Notes under the pieces: generated by a model
What the model saw: the letters and a program-made list of their open reading frames with translations, nothing else
Database searches by the model: none
What the model was told of the DNA's origin: nothing
Shown: positions 24,638-34,530 of the stretch, piece after piece
How the letters are laid out: each line of letters opens with the position of its first letter
Position numbering within the stretch: position 1 is the stretch's first letter
Assembly (NCBI RefSeq): GCF_031143425.1
Contig: NC_090444.1
Span: 1,536,598,782 to 1,536,662,781 of the forward strand
Direction: 5' to 3'
DNA length: 64,000 nucleotides
Origin: Pleurodeles waltl
Taxonomy: Eukaryota; Chordata; Amphibia; Caudata; Salamandridae
Made by a program: the position numbers and the translations under genes

Positions 24638-25667
24638 TGTTCGAAATGGGGTCTCTATTTGGCAGTGGTTTGCTCATTGTCCAAGTAGGGACCCTCACTC
24701 TGGTCAGAATAAGGGAGTCACACACCTAAGACAACCCCTGATGACCCTCTAGGCACCTTGGCACAAGAAGTCCAGCTTATCTCAGAGGCAATGTGTTAAG
24801 TATTTGTACACACACACACACACACAAACATGCGCACACACACGCACACACACACACATGCGCACACACACGCACACACACACACGCGCACACACACACA
24901 CATGCACACACAGTAACACAGTGAAAACACCACAACAGCACTCCTCAACAATTTAGAAAAATAGCCATTATTTATTTGAGTAAAACAAGACCAAAATGAC
25001 AAAAATCCAACATAGACAAGCAAAGATACAGAATTGTAAAGATTAAATCCCAATAAAGCATTTATAAATACAATAGCTTGAACTGGGACTAACATGACAT
25101 AGCTGATGGAGTGTTTCCCAACAGTCTGATGTCACTCGCTAGGGAGTGCAGCACTGGTCATGGAGGGACACAGACCCCCAGGTGCGATACCTTTGAAAAT
25201 GAAGAAACAAATGCATTGCATGGACCTGGTCTGGCGTCGATTCATCAATGCTACCGAGGAGGTGAGGCATTGGTTACTTACTTCAAGGCAGGGGCGGTGA
25301 GGAGTTGGTTTCTTACAGCTGCAGGGGAGGTGTTGCGGCGTCAGAGGCAAGGCATTGGTTCCTTATGATCCAGCGGGGTCGATGAATCCGGCAGATCAAG
25401 AGCAATAGGGTTACCTTTCAGGGTTGCGGTCACACCAATGCCCATAGTCGCCACGCCAGAGTCAGGTGTCACGGACATCAGTGACACAGCATTTAGGACT
25501 CATGATGTCAAAGGAATTCAGAGGAGCTGCAGTGACTTCAGGCCAGCGGTACTAGATCGGCGGTGTTTTCATAGCTTTCTTTTAATTCAGGATCCCTAAG
25601 AAGGTACTTCCATAAATACTAGATTAGCATCAAAGTCATGTTGCTTCAGCACTCGGTGCATCAAGAC
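24638..25667 (-). mobile_element. Truncated LTR, same superfamily
   Basis: The block begins TGTTCGAAATGGGGTCTC, equivalent to the TGTTAGAAATGGGG end at 14970 and 61160, followed by the shared module (gaccctcactctggtcag, cttggcacaagaagtcc, cagaggcaatgtg). A CA-rich microsatellite has expanded inside it. The far side ends at or before the MITE at 25671 and no second LTR terminus is found. Confidence 0.7.
24808..24912. repeat. (CA)n-rich microsatellite
   Basis: CA dinucleotides interrupted by tgcg, cgc and aaa variants fill about 105 bases within the LTR fragment. Confidence 0.95.
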
Positions 25668-25670
25668 TAA

Positions 25671-26300
25671 GGCCCTCATTCTGACCTTGGCGGGCGGCGG
25701 AGGCCGCCCGCCAAAGTCCCGCCGTCAGGTTACCGTTCCGCGGTCGAAAGACCGCGGCGGTAATTCTGACTTTCCCGCTGGGCTGGCGGGCGGTCGCCTT
25801 CAGACCGCCAGCCAGCCCAGCGGGAAAGAGGCTTCCACGATGAAGCCGGCTCGGAATCGAGCCGGCGGAGTGGAAGCTGTGCGACGGGTGCAGTTGCACC
25901 CGTCGCGTATTTCACTGTCTGCGCAGCAGACAGTGAAATACATGTAGGGGCCCTCTTACGGGGGCCCCTGCAATGCCCATGCCAGTGGCATGGGCACTGC
26001 AGGGGCCCCCAGGGGCCCCGCGACCCCCCCTACCGCCATCCGGATCTCGGCGGTCCGACCGCCGGGATCTGGATGGCGGTAGGGGGGGTCGGAATCCCCG
26101 CGGCGGTGCAGCAAGCTGCGCCGCCGCGGAGGATTCAATGGGGCCGCGGTACACTGGCGGGACCCCGCCAGTGGTGCCGGTCCGACCGCGGCTTTACCGC
26201 CGCGGTCGGAATCCCCATTGGAGCACCGCCGGCCTGTCGGCGGTGCTCCCGCGGTCCTCCGCCCTGGCGGTCAAAGACCGCCAGGGTCAGAATGACCACC
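25671..26300. mobile_element. Harbinger-like GC-rich palindromic MITE, copy 1 (630 bp)
   Basis: It begins GGCCCTCATTCTGACCTTGG and ends CAGGGTCAGAATGACCACC, with a 3-bp TAA duplication on each side (25668-25670, 26301-26303). TWA-type 3-bp duplications fit PIF/Harbinger. Inside is a chain of separate palindromes, including gccggctcggaatcgagccggc-type, gcgacgggtgcagttgcacc-type and tttcactgtctgcgcagcag-type stems. There is no transposase. Minus- and plus-strand open frames through it are artefacts of high GC. Confidence 0.85.
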
Positions 26301-26867
26301 TAAGTTTTGAAACATTATCTACTGTAGTCTTTCTAAAGGTTTTAATGGCTTCTTCCATCACAATAAACTCCTTCTTGCTAGGTGGTTTGTACTTTCCTGA
26401 AGCAGTACATCTTATGTCTTCAGATAGATGCACTGATTTTCAATAAGAGGTCCAATTCAAGACTACATGAATTGTTATGGGTCAGTCTTAAAGATTTCCC
26501 ATCATTCTTGATGGACCGTCTTCAATGGTTTGCTCCTTGCCGCATCCTCTGCTCCTCAGAGAAGTTAGTGGATGTACTGTGCAGGGCTCGATGCTTAGAA
26601 ATATCCTGCCCAAAGACCTAAATAATATTTCAATAATTTCTCCCTCAGCAGAAAAACGGGAAGGCTGTCTTTAAATTAATCACTCTAGCACTGCTTTCAT
26701 TGGTTTCACATTTAGTGTATTCATCAAATGATCATTTCAATACGACTTCAGAAACCTTCGGGTTGATATACACTGTGCAAAAAGTGCATAACATAAGTAT
26801 TAAACTGCATGCTCCATTCAATCAGGAGTTCAAACGGTGAGTGACAATGATTTCTACTTGGATGTTG
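26301..26867. other. No recognisable gene; unassigned sequence
   Basis: No conserved coding motif, RNA gene or transposon end was recognised between the MITE and the fold-back element. Confidence 0.5.
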
Positions 26868-26942
26868 CTGAAGTACCTATTACTCGAAAAGGAGGGATCA
26901 GGAGGAATTCTGGTCCAGTGTATATCCTCCTAATGGAAACGT

Positions 26943-27324
26943 CAGAATATAAGTGATACACTGTTCCAACCATAAAGAACGGAAACTGGTGGTAGGGGTC
27001 CTAAATTCTAGGAGCAAGAGGCCTCACACATCCATAGGATGTCATGCTTCATCATAGACACTGCTCCTCGTCAGACCGGCACTGCAATGTCTGACGGGCA
27101 CCACCCCTGGTGGGGGGGCTCTTTGCCGGAGATCTTTTTTATGGTGGTGCCGTGACCCCAAAGGTGAGAGAAGTGTCAGAGGAGATCAAAAGAAAGCGTG
27201 GTTAAAATTGACTCTCAAAACCGCCACTGGGACAATAGTTTTATTAGACCAGATGGACGGTCAGGGCCAAGGTTAAAAAATATAGTCACAAGAGTGAATT
27301 TAGAAATTAAGATCAATCACTCTA
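26943..27324 (+). repeat. Left arm of the fold-back element
   Basis: It starts cagaatataagtgatacac and ends gatcaatcactcta. The reverse complement is at 27716-28096 with only about five substitutions and one indel noticed by eye. Confidence 0.9.
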
Positions 27325-27715
27325 TAGAGAAAAAAATGTCAGAGGGAGGAGTCTGGGGATTTTCCAAAGCCTACCCTCTCATGGGTCAACATGTTTCGCA
27401 TCCTGGTGGTCCATATGGGTCCAGTGATGCTTCATCAGGACCTAGATGACTATGTGTATCTCCTAATTACTAAGGGCCACATATGTTTCCTTAAAAAATT
27501 TGCAAGTTACTGAAGACCAGAGAATACCTGGGAAAAGTAACAGTCACTTACATAAATATGGAACCGATAATTCCTAACTGTCGCCCGTCCTAAATTAGAG
27601 AACGAGCTTCATAGGAACACAAAGACCATTGGCCCAGCGCTAATGAAGTTTGTTGGAGCTGCTGTAGTCAGGCGGCAACCTACCCCGGTCCGTGGTTCCT
27701 TTTTTCAGGAGTTTT

Positions 27716-28096
27716 TAGAGTGATTGATCTTAATTTCTAAATTCACTCTTGTGACTATATTTTTTAACCTTGGCCCTGACCGTCCATCTGGTCTAATAAA
27801 ACTATTGTCCCAGTGGCAGTTTTGAGAGTCAATTTTAACCACGCTTTCTTTTGATCTCCTCTGACACTTCTCTCACCTTTGGGGTCACGGCACCACCATA
27901 AAAAAGATCTCCGGCAAAGAGCCCCCCCACCAGGGGTGGTGCCCGTCAGACATTGAAGTGCCGGTCTGACGAGGAGCAGTGCCTATGATGAAGCATGACA
28001 TCCTATGGATGTGTGAGGCCTCTTGCTCCTAGAATTTAGGACCCCTACCACCAGTTTCCATTCTTTATGGTTGGAAAGTGTATCACTTATATTCTG
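27716..28096 (-). repeat. Right arm of the fold-back element
   Basis: Inverse of the left arm. The low divergence between arms implies a recent origin, recent duplication or gene conversion. Confidence 0.9.
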
Positions 28097-28108
28097 AAGT
28101 ACCTATTA

Positions 28109-30282
28109 GCCATTTTGAGAAAACAAACTGAGCAATCATATCACAGGTACCGAATGGCCTTAAAGGAAATTAGACAAGCAATGTCAGCAAAGCAAACAAC
28201 ACATGTACTCTTCTTCGTGTCCTTCTGCAATCAAACAAAAGGGTTACTTGATGACTCACCGTCATAACCTGATAGAACAATGTAACCATGCTTGAAATTC
28301 CATGGATGGACAGGCTATCCAAGCGATAACAAACCGTGAAAAGCTTAGGAATGCCAATTAGGATGCCCCCGAGCAAAATAAAGAATTGATAACGAGTATT
28401 TTTCATACAGCTAAAACTGTCTGTAGGTAGGTCTTCAAGCTCCTTAATGATTGCATATTGTAGATAAGTGAAAATCTGCAAGCTAGTATAACTGAGAAAG
28501 AAAGTAAGGGCCTGTAGGACAACATGAGGAAAAGCGAAAACATGCACGTGCAGGACAGTGTAAAAGGGAATGCCAGTATCAGTGTATAAGTCAGTATAAC
28601 ATGAAGAGAAATTAGCAGCTTAGACTGGGGGTTATACTGAAAATATAACAAAAAAAAGAACTTCCAAGAGGGCTAAAGGAAATGAAAGCTTCAGTTTGCA
28701 GAACCGTATTATACAGAAGGAGAGTCCAAGCCTAAAGTTTAATTAGTCAGAAGAACATTAATAAAAAAAAAGCCAGCAGGGTGTTCTCCCACAACAGGAA
28801 AACAGCAATCTGCATGACAGTGTCACAGAGAAATATCATAAAGGCTCATTGAAAAATAGAGAAGAGCACTAGGGCAGTGAAGTGGAGAGTGGTGGTGAAA
28901 TCCTGTAGAAGGAGATTCCTTCCTTAGGCCTAATTATGTGAGTTGAGACACTACCACAGACGGTCAGAATTACTTCGCACTTAAATGAAGCAGGGGAAGA
29001 CCCTCTGTTCACACAGTTACTGTGCTCCATAGAAAACTCCAAACACACAACTTTACCGTCTGCAAGAAGACCCCGCTTAATTAGAATTTCCTAGTTTCTG
29101 CCTGAGCACATGTCCACAATCTGATACATGTAAAGACTCAAAGACAAAAATAACTTAACACATTCGAACATTCAGTTTCTATGGAGACTGAAATAAAAGT
29201 GAAATGTCTAATGGGAGTTTTTCTTTTGCCTGATGTTTTACAGATTAGGAGTACTTCTCTTTCCCGTAGGGGAAGTTATTATTCAAGAACAATTTCTGAT
29301 ATGCTCTTCTGTGTCATCATTTAAGAATGTTATTGCGTCTGACATTTAATTCTCAATTTCGATGACTTTTATCTTATTCATGCATTTTTCAGTGCAATTC
29401 GCTTTATATTTAATGGCAAATTATTTTTTTAATCAATTAAAACATAAAATACCGGTCTGATTTATCGTTTCTACATAAATTGCACATAACAGTATTATTG
29501 GTTTTAATTAGATAAGCTGCATAAATAGTGCACTGCTTTCATTGATGACTAAAAAACAAGAGCCTGGAATATCAACATAAGTATGTACAAGTTACGATTT
29601 TAGCCAATGAGATTCAAACTTCCTCAATGTTGTTTAAAATTGCAATTGACAATTCGAAAGTATAAGAAATTGTAATGTTTGCACTGTTCTTGTCTAGCAT
29701 AATCCTCGTCTTCCAGTAGTATAAAAAGTTGTCGAATTTGCACAAGTACAATTATACAATGCACCACATGACACAGGCCCCTGCGGGTCCTGTTGCACAG
29801 CCACCCCCTTCTCAGGATTCCCCAGTTCAGTCTAAAGCTTATTGCTAAATGTAACATCTGAGAGTTTTAAGGACCCTTTACACACATTTTGTAGACGGCC
29901 CCATTCATTTTGCATTAAGCCATTGATAGTAGCTTTATCTTGACTTGAAAGAATGTCCTACTCCTTACGGACCACTAAGGCGAAAACGTAAACGTCTGAA
30001 CTATTGAGAAGTTTGAAATTCATAATAGTCTGCTCTATGTTTAATGTTTCTTCTGAATGCCCACTCAGGTGTGGCTCAGCAAAGTGTATGCATTGCTTGC
30101 CAGCTCCACAAAACTTTAGAGGAAAGATAGACCTCTATCCATAGGTCCGTGGCTTCAGGAGGGGTGTTTGAGATGTTACACTCCCCAAGTAAATGTATTC
30201 TCTAGTAAATAATTGGGTACAGGTGCCTTTAGTCTTGTATGAGGTGGCTGTCTGATTTCACCAAGGATTTTTACATACATAC
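28109..30282. other. No recognisable gene; unassigned sequence
   Basis: AT-rich sequence. A minus-strand frame of 125 codons near 28170-28547 is hydrophobic but matches no family I know and has no supporting context. No transposon terminus was seen. Confidence 0.5.
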
Positions 30283-31639
30283 TGTTGGACCTGGCTTTTT
30301 GACAGGGTCATCCCCAAACTTTTTGCCTCCTTCCTCCTATTTTTTCTGACCTGTTGTTGTTGGCTTTTGACCTCTGGGCACTTTACCACTGCTAACCAGT
30401 GCTAAAGTGCATATGCTCTCTGTGTAAATGGTACTATTGATTGGTTTATCCATGATTGGCTATTTAATTTACTTATAAGTCCCTAGTAGAGTGCACTATA
30501 TGTGCCTAGGGCCTGTAGATTAAATGCTGCTAGTGGGCCTGCAGCACTGGTTGTGCCACCCACTTCAGTAGCCCCTTAACCCTGTCTCAGGCCTGCCATT
30601 GCAAGGCCTGTGTGTACAGTTTCACTGCCACTTCGACTTGGCATTTAAAAGTACTTGCCAAGCCTAGAACTCCCCTTTTTCTACATATAAGTCATCCCTA
30701 ATGTGTGCCCTAGGTAACCCCTAGAGCAGGGTGCTGTGTAGGTAAAAGGCAGGACATGTACCTGCGTAGTTATATGTCCTGGTAGTGTAAAACTCCTAAA
30801 TTCGTTTTTACACTACTGTGAGGCCTGCTCCCTTCATAGGCTAACATTGGGGCTGCCCTCATACACTGTTGAAGTGGCAGCTGCTGATCTGAAAGGAGCA
30901 GGAAGGTCATATTTAGTATGGCCAGAATGGTAATATAAAGTCCTGCTGACTGGTGAAGTCGGATTTAATATTACTATTCTAGAAATGCCACTTTTAGAAA
31001 GTGAGCATTTCTTTGCACTAAAATCTTGTTGTGCCCTTCAATCCACGTCTGGCTAGGTTTAGTTGACAGCTCCTTGTGCATTCACTCAGACACACCCCAA
31101 ACACAGGGTACTCAGCCTCACTTGCATACATCTGCATTTTGAATGGGTCTTCCTGGGCTGGGAGGGTGGAGGGCCTGCCCTCACACAAAGGACTGCCACA
31201 CCCCCTACTGGGACTCTGGCAGACAGGATTGAACTGAAAGGGGGCTTGGTGCATTTCTTAGACACTCTTTGAAGTCACCCCCACTTCAAAGGCACAACTT
31301 AGTATAAAACAGGGCCTCTGCCCTACCTCATCAGACACTTGCTGGAGAAGAAACCTGAACCAGAAACTACATCCTGCCAAGAAGAACTGCCTGGCTGCTC
31401 AAAGGACTGCTGCCTTGCTGTTGGCCTGCTGCCTTGCTGAACTGCCTGGCTGCTCAAAGGACTCACCTGTCTGCTTTTCTACAAAGGACTGCTGCCTTGC
31501 TGTTGGCCTGCTGCCTTGCTGAACTCTTGTCTGGCTGTAAAAGTGCTCTCCAAGGGCTTGGATAGAGCTTGCCTTCTGTTCCCTGAAGTCTCAGGACCAA
31601 AAAGACTTCTCTCTTCCTCTTGGACGCTCCGTGCGCCGA

Positions 31640-32080
31640 AATTTTCGACGCACAGCTTGTTCCGCGGCAAGAAAAACGACGCACACCGACGCTGATCGAC
31701 GCGACGCCTTCGGGACGACCGAAACTTTGACGCACGGCCTCGCAAGGACAACGCCGCCTGACTTCCCAGGAGAAATCGACGCAACGCCTGCTGTGAGATC
31801 AAAACTTTGACGCACGGCCTCGCAAGGACAACGCCGCCCGACTCCCCAGGAGAAATCGATGCAACGCCTGCCGTGAGATCGAAACTTCGACGCGCAGCCC
31901 CGCAGAACGACGCACAGCCGGAAAACAAGCAGGAAAATCCACTCACAGACCCGGGACATCTGGTACTCCCCGCGAACCACAGAAAAAGACTGTCCGCGCG
32001 CCGGAAAACGACGCACGACTCCCCGCGTGGAAAATAACGACGCAAGTCCATGTGTGCTGAGGAGAAATTGACGCACACAC
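31640..32080 (+). other. CpG-dense CGACGC-rich block inside the LTR
   Basis: Words such as cgacgca, gacgcacggcc and cgacgcaacgcc recur many times in about 440 bp, in contrast to the CpG-poor surroundings. The 3' LTR carries the equivalent block at 38225-38660. A CpG-rich stretch in an LTR would fit a promoter or regulatory region, but that role is inferred. It also gives long spurious minus-strand frames. Confidence 0.6.
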
Positions 32081-32194
32081 CAGTTTTCCACGTACCTCTT
32101 CTCCTGTGGCCCTCTGAGAAGATTTTCCACCAGAAACCAGGTACTTTGTGTTTGAAAGAGACTTTGTTTACTTTCTAAAGACTTAAGACACTTT

Positions 32195-32822
32195 GGGGGT
32201 GATTTTAGCCTTGGCAGACGGCGGAGGCCGTCCGCCAAGGTACCGCCGTGAAATGACCGCACCGCGGTCAAAAGACCACGGCGGCCATTTAAACATTTCC
32301 GCTGGGCCGGCGGGCGCTCTCCGAAAGAGCGCCCGCCGGCCCAGCAGAAATGCCCCTGCAACGAGGACGCCGGCTCAGAATTGAGCCGGCGTAGTTGCAG
32401 GGCTGCGACGGGTGCAGTTGCACCCGTCGCGTATTTCAGTGTCTGCAAAGCAGACACTGAAATACTTTGCGGGGCCCTCTTACGGGGGCCCCTGCAGTGC
32501 CCATGCCATTGGCATGGGCACTGCAGGGGCCCCCAGGGGCCCCGCGGCACCCCCTACCGCCATCCTGTTCATGGCGGGTTTCCCGCCATGAACAGGATGG
32601 CGGTAGGGGGTGTCTGAATCCCCATGGCGGCGAAGCGCTCCACCGCCATGGAGGATTCAATGGGGCAGCGGTAAACCGGCGGGAGACCGCCGGTTTACCC
32701 TTTCTGACCGCGGCTGAACCGCCGCGGTCAGAATGCCCTCGGGAGCACCGCCAGCCTGTTGGCGGTGCTCCCGTGGTCGGTGACCCTGGCGGTCACCGGC
32801 CGCCAGGGTCAGAATGCCTCCC
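32195..32822. mobile_element. Harbinger-like GC-rich palindromic MITE, copy 2 (628 bp)
   Basis: It is present in the 5' LTR but absent from the 3' LTR, where the empty site reads 'gacactttatatcac'. A 3-bp TTT duplication flanks it. It shares internal palindrome modules, in the same order, with copies 1 and 3 (gcgacgggtgcagttgcacc, the atgcccatgcca/tggcatgggca stem, the gccgccatgg-type stem). It must have inserted after the retrotransposon integrated. Confidence 0.9.
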
Positions 32823-33145
32823 TTTATGTCACTTTTCAGTGATATCTTTACAAATTCATATTGAAACTTTGATCGTTTTGACCTGAAGATACCCAGATAA
32901 ATATTATATATTTTTCTAAACACTGTGTGGTGTATTTTTGTGGTGTTATGCTATGGTGTTGTATGATTTATTGCACAAATGCTTTACACATTGCCTTCTA
33001 AGTTAAGCCTGACTGCTCGTGCCAAGCTACCAGAGGGTGGGCACAGGCTGATTTTGGATTGTGTGTGACTTACCCTGACTAGAGTGAGGGTTCTTGCTTG
33101 GACAGAGGGCAACCTGACTGCCAACCAAAAACCCCATTTCTAACA

Positions 33146-33185
33146 TTGGTGATCAGCGGTGAGGATAGGACTTGTGTTTGTGCAG
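33146..33185 (+). promoter_or_regulatory. Primer-binding site and conserved leader
   Basis: Directly after the 5' LTR comes TTGGTGATCAGCGGTGAGG, which contains the TGG expected at a tRNA primer-binding site (starting at 33147). The word acttgtgtttgtgcag follows at 33170-33185. The minus-strand Gmr1-like element has acttgggtttgtgcag at the same offset after its LTR (55259 down to 55244). The specific tRNA was not identified. Confidence 0.6.
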
Positions 33186-33342
33186 TGACATACAGTAGCT
33201 AAGTATTTCACTACCTACCCACAGTGGAAGGTCAATTTGATTTTTCATCTTTTTTGCCTTTGGTTCTCTGATGTCCTCCTGGATATACTATTGATATTTT
33301 GGACTTTGGATTTTGTTTTTTGCCAGTAAGACTTTATCAACA

Positions 33343-34530
33343 ATGAGATTGCTTACCTACTCACTCTTTGTGCCTACTGACCACCTCACTAAGGCTGACC
33401 TAAGAAGGCTTTGCAGAAAATGGGGCCTTCCTGTATCAAGGAGATCTACTAAGATGGAAATGCTACATGCCTACATAGTCTGGGGGGAAGAAAGATGGGC
33501 AGAGAGAGAGGCAGAAAAAAACCAAATGACTAAGTACCCCTCAGATGAGAAGGGGGACTGCTCAAATGAGGAGGAAGACTACTCAGATGAGGAAAGAGAA
33601 CCAGTGAGAGATGAATGGCTCCTAGCTCTAGAGCGGTGTATGGAAGAGCTAGATGAGCAGCTTGAAAGGGCTGAGGCAGCAAGTCTCTTAGCCCTGGAAG
33701 AAGAAAAGATTGCAGCTCAAGAGCTGAGCTGTAAAGAGCTGAAACTGGAAGACGGAAGGGCTGAGTCCAGTTCAGATGGTGGCAGCAAAAATCTTGCATC
33801 TAGTACTGCTGAAGAATGGCACAAGCCCAGAGATGTGGTGCCCAACTTGAAGAAGGGAGTTGACACACCCCAGGCGGTGCAAGGGTATGAGGTAGTTCCC
33901 GTTATGCACAGGGTCCTTGAGAAGGATTGGGGAACTGGCACAGGGAGTCATATTCCTACTGGGGGGAGGGACACTTTACTGACTCTAGCAGAGAGTGACA
34001 GAGAAAAGGGTTCCCCCCTGGTGGACGTCCTGGATATAGAGTGTGGAGACATCCCAGAAGAGTATGGGTTGAGTGTCAGGGACAGTCAGATACTGTCTCA
34101 CCAGTCTCAGAAGGGTGATGTAGAGTGCTTTTTCAAGGTTGAGTCACTGGATGGTTGGGTGAAGGGTACTGTGGTTAATACATGTGAAGGGCAGAGTGAT
34201 GTAATTGCTGGAGAGCATATGTCTGGTCCTTATTTTCCAGAGCTACGCCAACACCAGGTGGAGTGTGAGTTCTCTGACCCCAGGGAACTTACAATGGAGG
34301 CAGACTTCTGGGTGAGTACTAGAGAGTCTGAAGAGGCATTTGGGGGTGATCCTGAAGGGAGTGGTCTAGGTGTTTCCCAACCAAGTGAGGTGGGAAAGGA
34401 TTGTAGTGTCCGAGGTAGGTCCCAGGTCCTAGAGGGTTCCATGAGGGAACACCAGGAGGGAAGCCTAGCCTGTACCGTAGGGCCACCTTTTGAGGGAAGC
34501 CCGAAGTGTCAGAAGAACTTGGGGGGGTGA
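33343..34530 (+). CDS. ORF A: SAP-like, gag-like protein of the element lacking pol (395 aa)
   Basis: The start is the first ATG in the frame (context atcaacaATGa), 197 bases after the LTR. Residues 15-30 read LTKADLRRLCRKWGLP, a helix-turn-helix pattern resembling a SAP domain, and the N-terminus of the gag at 54.8 kb has the parallel LKEFFFERGLPATKSSKKQE. Next comes a strongly acidic, Glu/Asp/Ser-rich segment (about residues 60-95) and a Glu/Leu-rich likely coiled coil (about 95-145). The rest is hydrophilic with no capsid motif or CCHC knuckle. The frame is intact and ends GGG GGG TGA. A role in RNA or nucleoprotein binding is a guess; it could equally be a truncated gag. Confidence 0.7.
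   Translation: MRLLTYSLFVPTDHLTKADLRRLCRKWGLPVSRRSTKMEMLHAYIVWGEERWAEREAEKNQMTKYPSDEKGDCSNEEEDYSDEEREPVRDEWLLALERCMEELDEQLERAEAASLLALEEEKIAAQELSCKELKLEDGRAESSSDGGSKNLASSTAEEWHKPRDVVPNLKKGVDTPQAVQGYEVVPVMHRVLEKDWGTGTGSHIPTGGRDTLLTLAESDREKGSPLVDVLDIECGDIPEEYGLSVRDSQILSHQSQKGDVECFFKVESLDGWVKGTVVNTCEGQSDVIAGEHMSGPYFPELRQHQVECEFSDPRELTMEADFWVSTRESEEAFGGDPEGSGLGVSQPSEVGKDCSVRGRSQVLEGSMREHQEGSLACTVGPPFEGSPKCQKNLGG
34521..34527 (+). other. Candidate -1 frameshift site G GGG GGG before TGA
   Basis: In the ORF A frame the codons are TTG GGG GGG TGA. The seven G residues form a perfect X XXY YYZ heptamer, with the zero-frame stop immediately after. Slipping back one base enters the long ORF B at codon 34527 (GTG ACT GTA). 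An ordinary one-base loss from an eight-G run would look the same. I see no strong downstream stem by eye. Confidence 0.45.

Larger units (their letters stand above)
26868..28108. mobile_element. Fold-back element bounded by a 15-bp direct repeat
   Basis: CTGAAGTACCTATTA occurs exactly at 26868-26882 and 28094-28108. Between these copies lie two long inverted arms (26943-27324 and 27716-28096), about 98-99% identical by eye, around a 391-bp spacer. The right arm runs into the right direct repeat, while 60 bp separate the left repeat from the left arm. No protein is encoded. A 15-bp duplication is longer than that of classical DNA transposons and resembles LINE-type priming, so the class is open. 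Confidence 0.7.
30283..33145 (+). repeat. 5' LTR (2863 bp including a later MITE)
   Basis: It starts TGTTGGACCTGG and ends TTTCTAACA. Compared with the 3' LTR it has a 628-bp MITE insertion and an extra duplication of the 'ggactgctgccttgctg' region near 31410-31500 (about 78 bp in total). Without these the two LTRs have the same length, about 2.16 kb. A shared 3' module (tttacacattgcc ... gtgccaagctaccagaggg) occurs in all LTRs of this window. Confidence 0.9.

Noticed and set aside
28170..28547. Hydrophobic minus-strand frame of 125 codons as a membrane protein or receptor exon
   Set aside because: No family motif, splice context or continuation; composition is explained by AT-rich DNA.
31591..32550. 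Minus-strand open frame of 319 codons
   Set aside because: It runs antisense through the LTR CpG-dense block and into the GC-rich MITE. A similar frame (38238-38885) exists in the 3' LTR; long frames are expected in CG-rich repeats and no protein motif is present.
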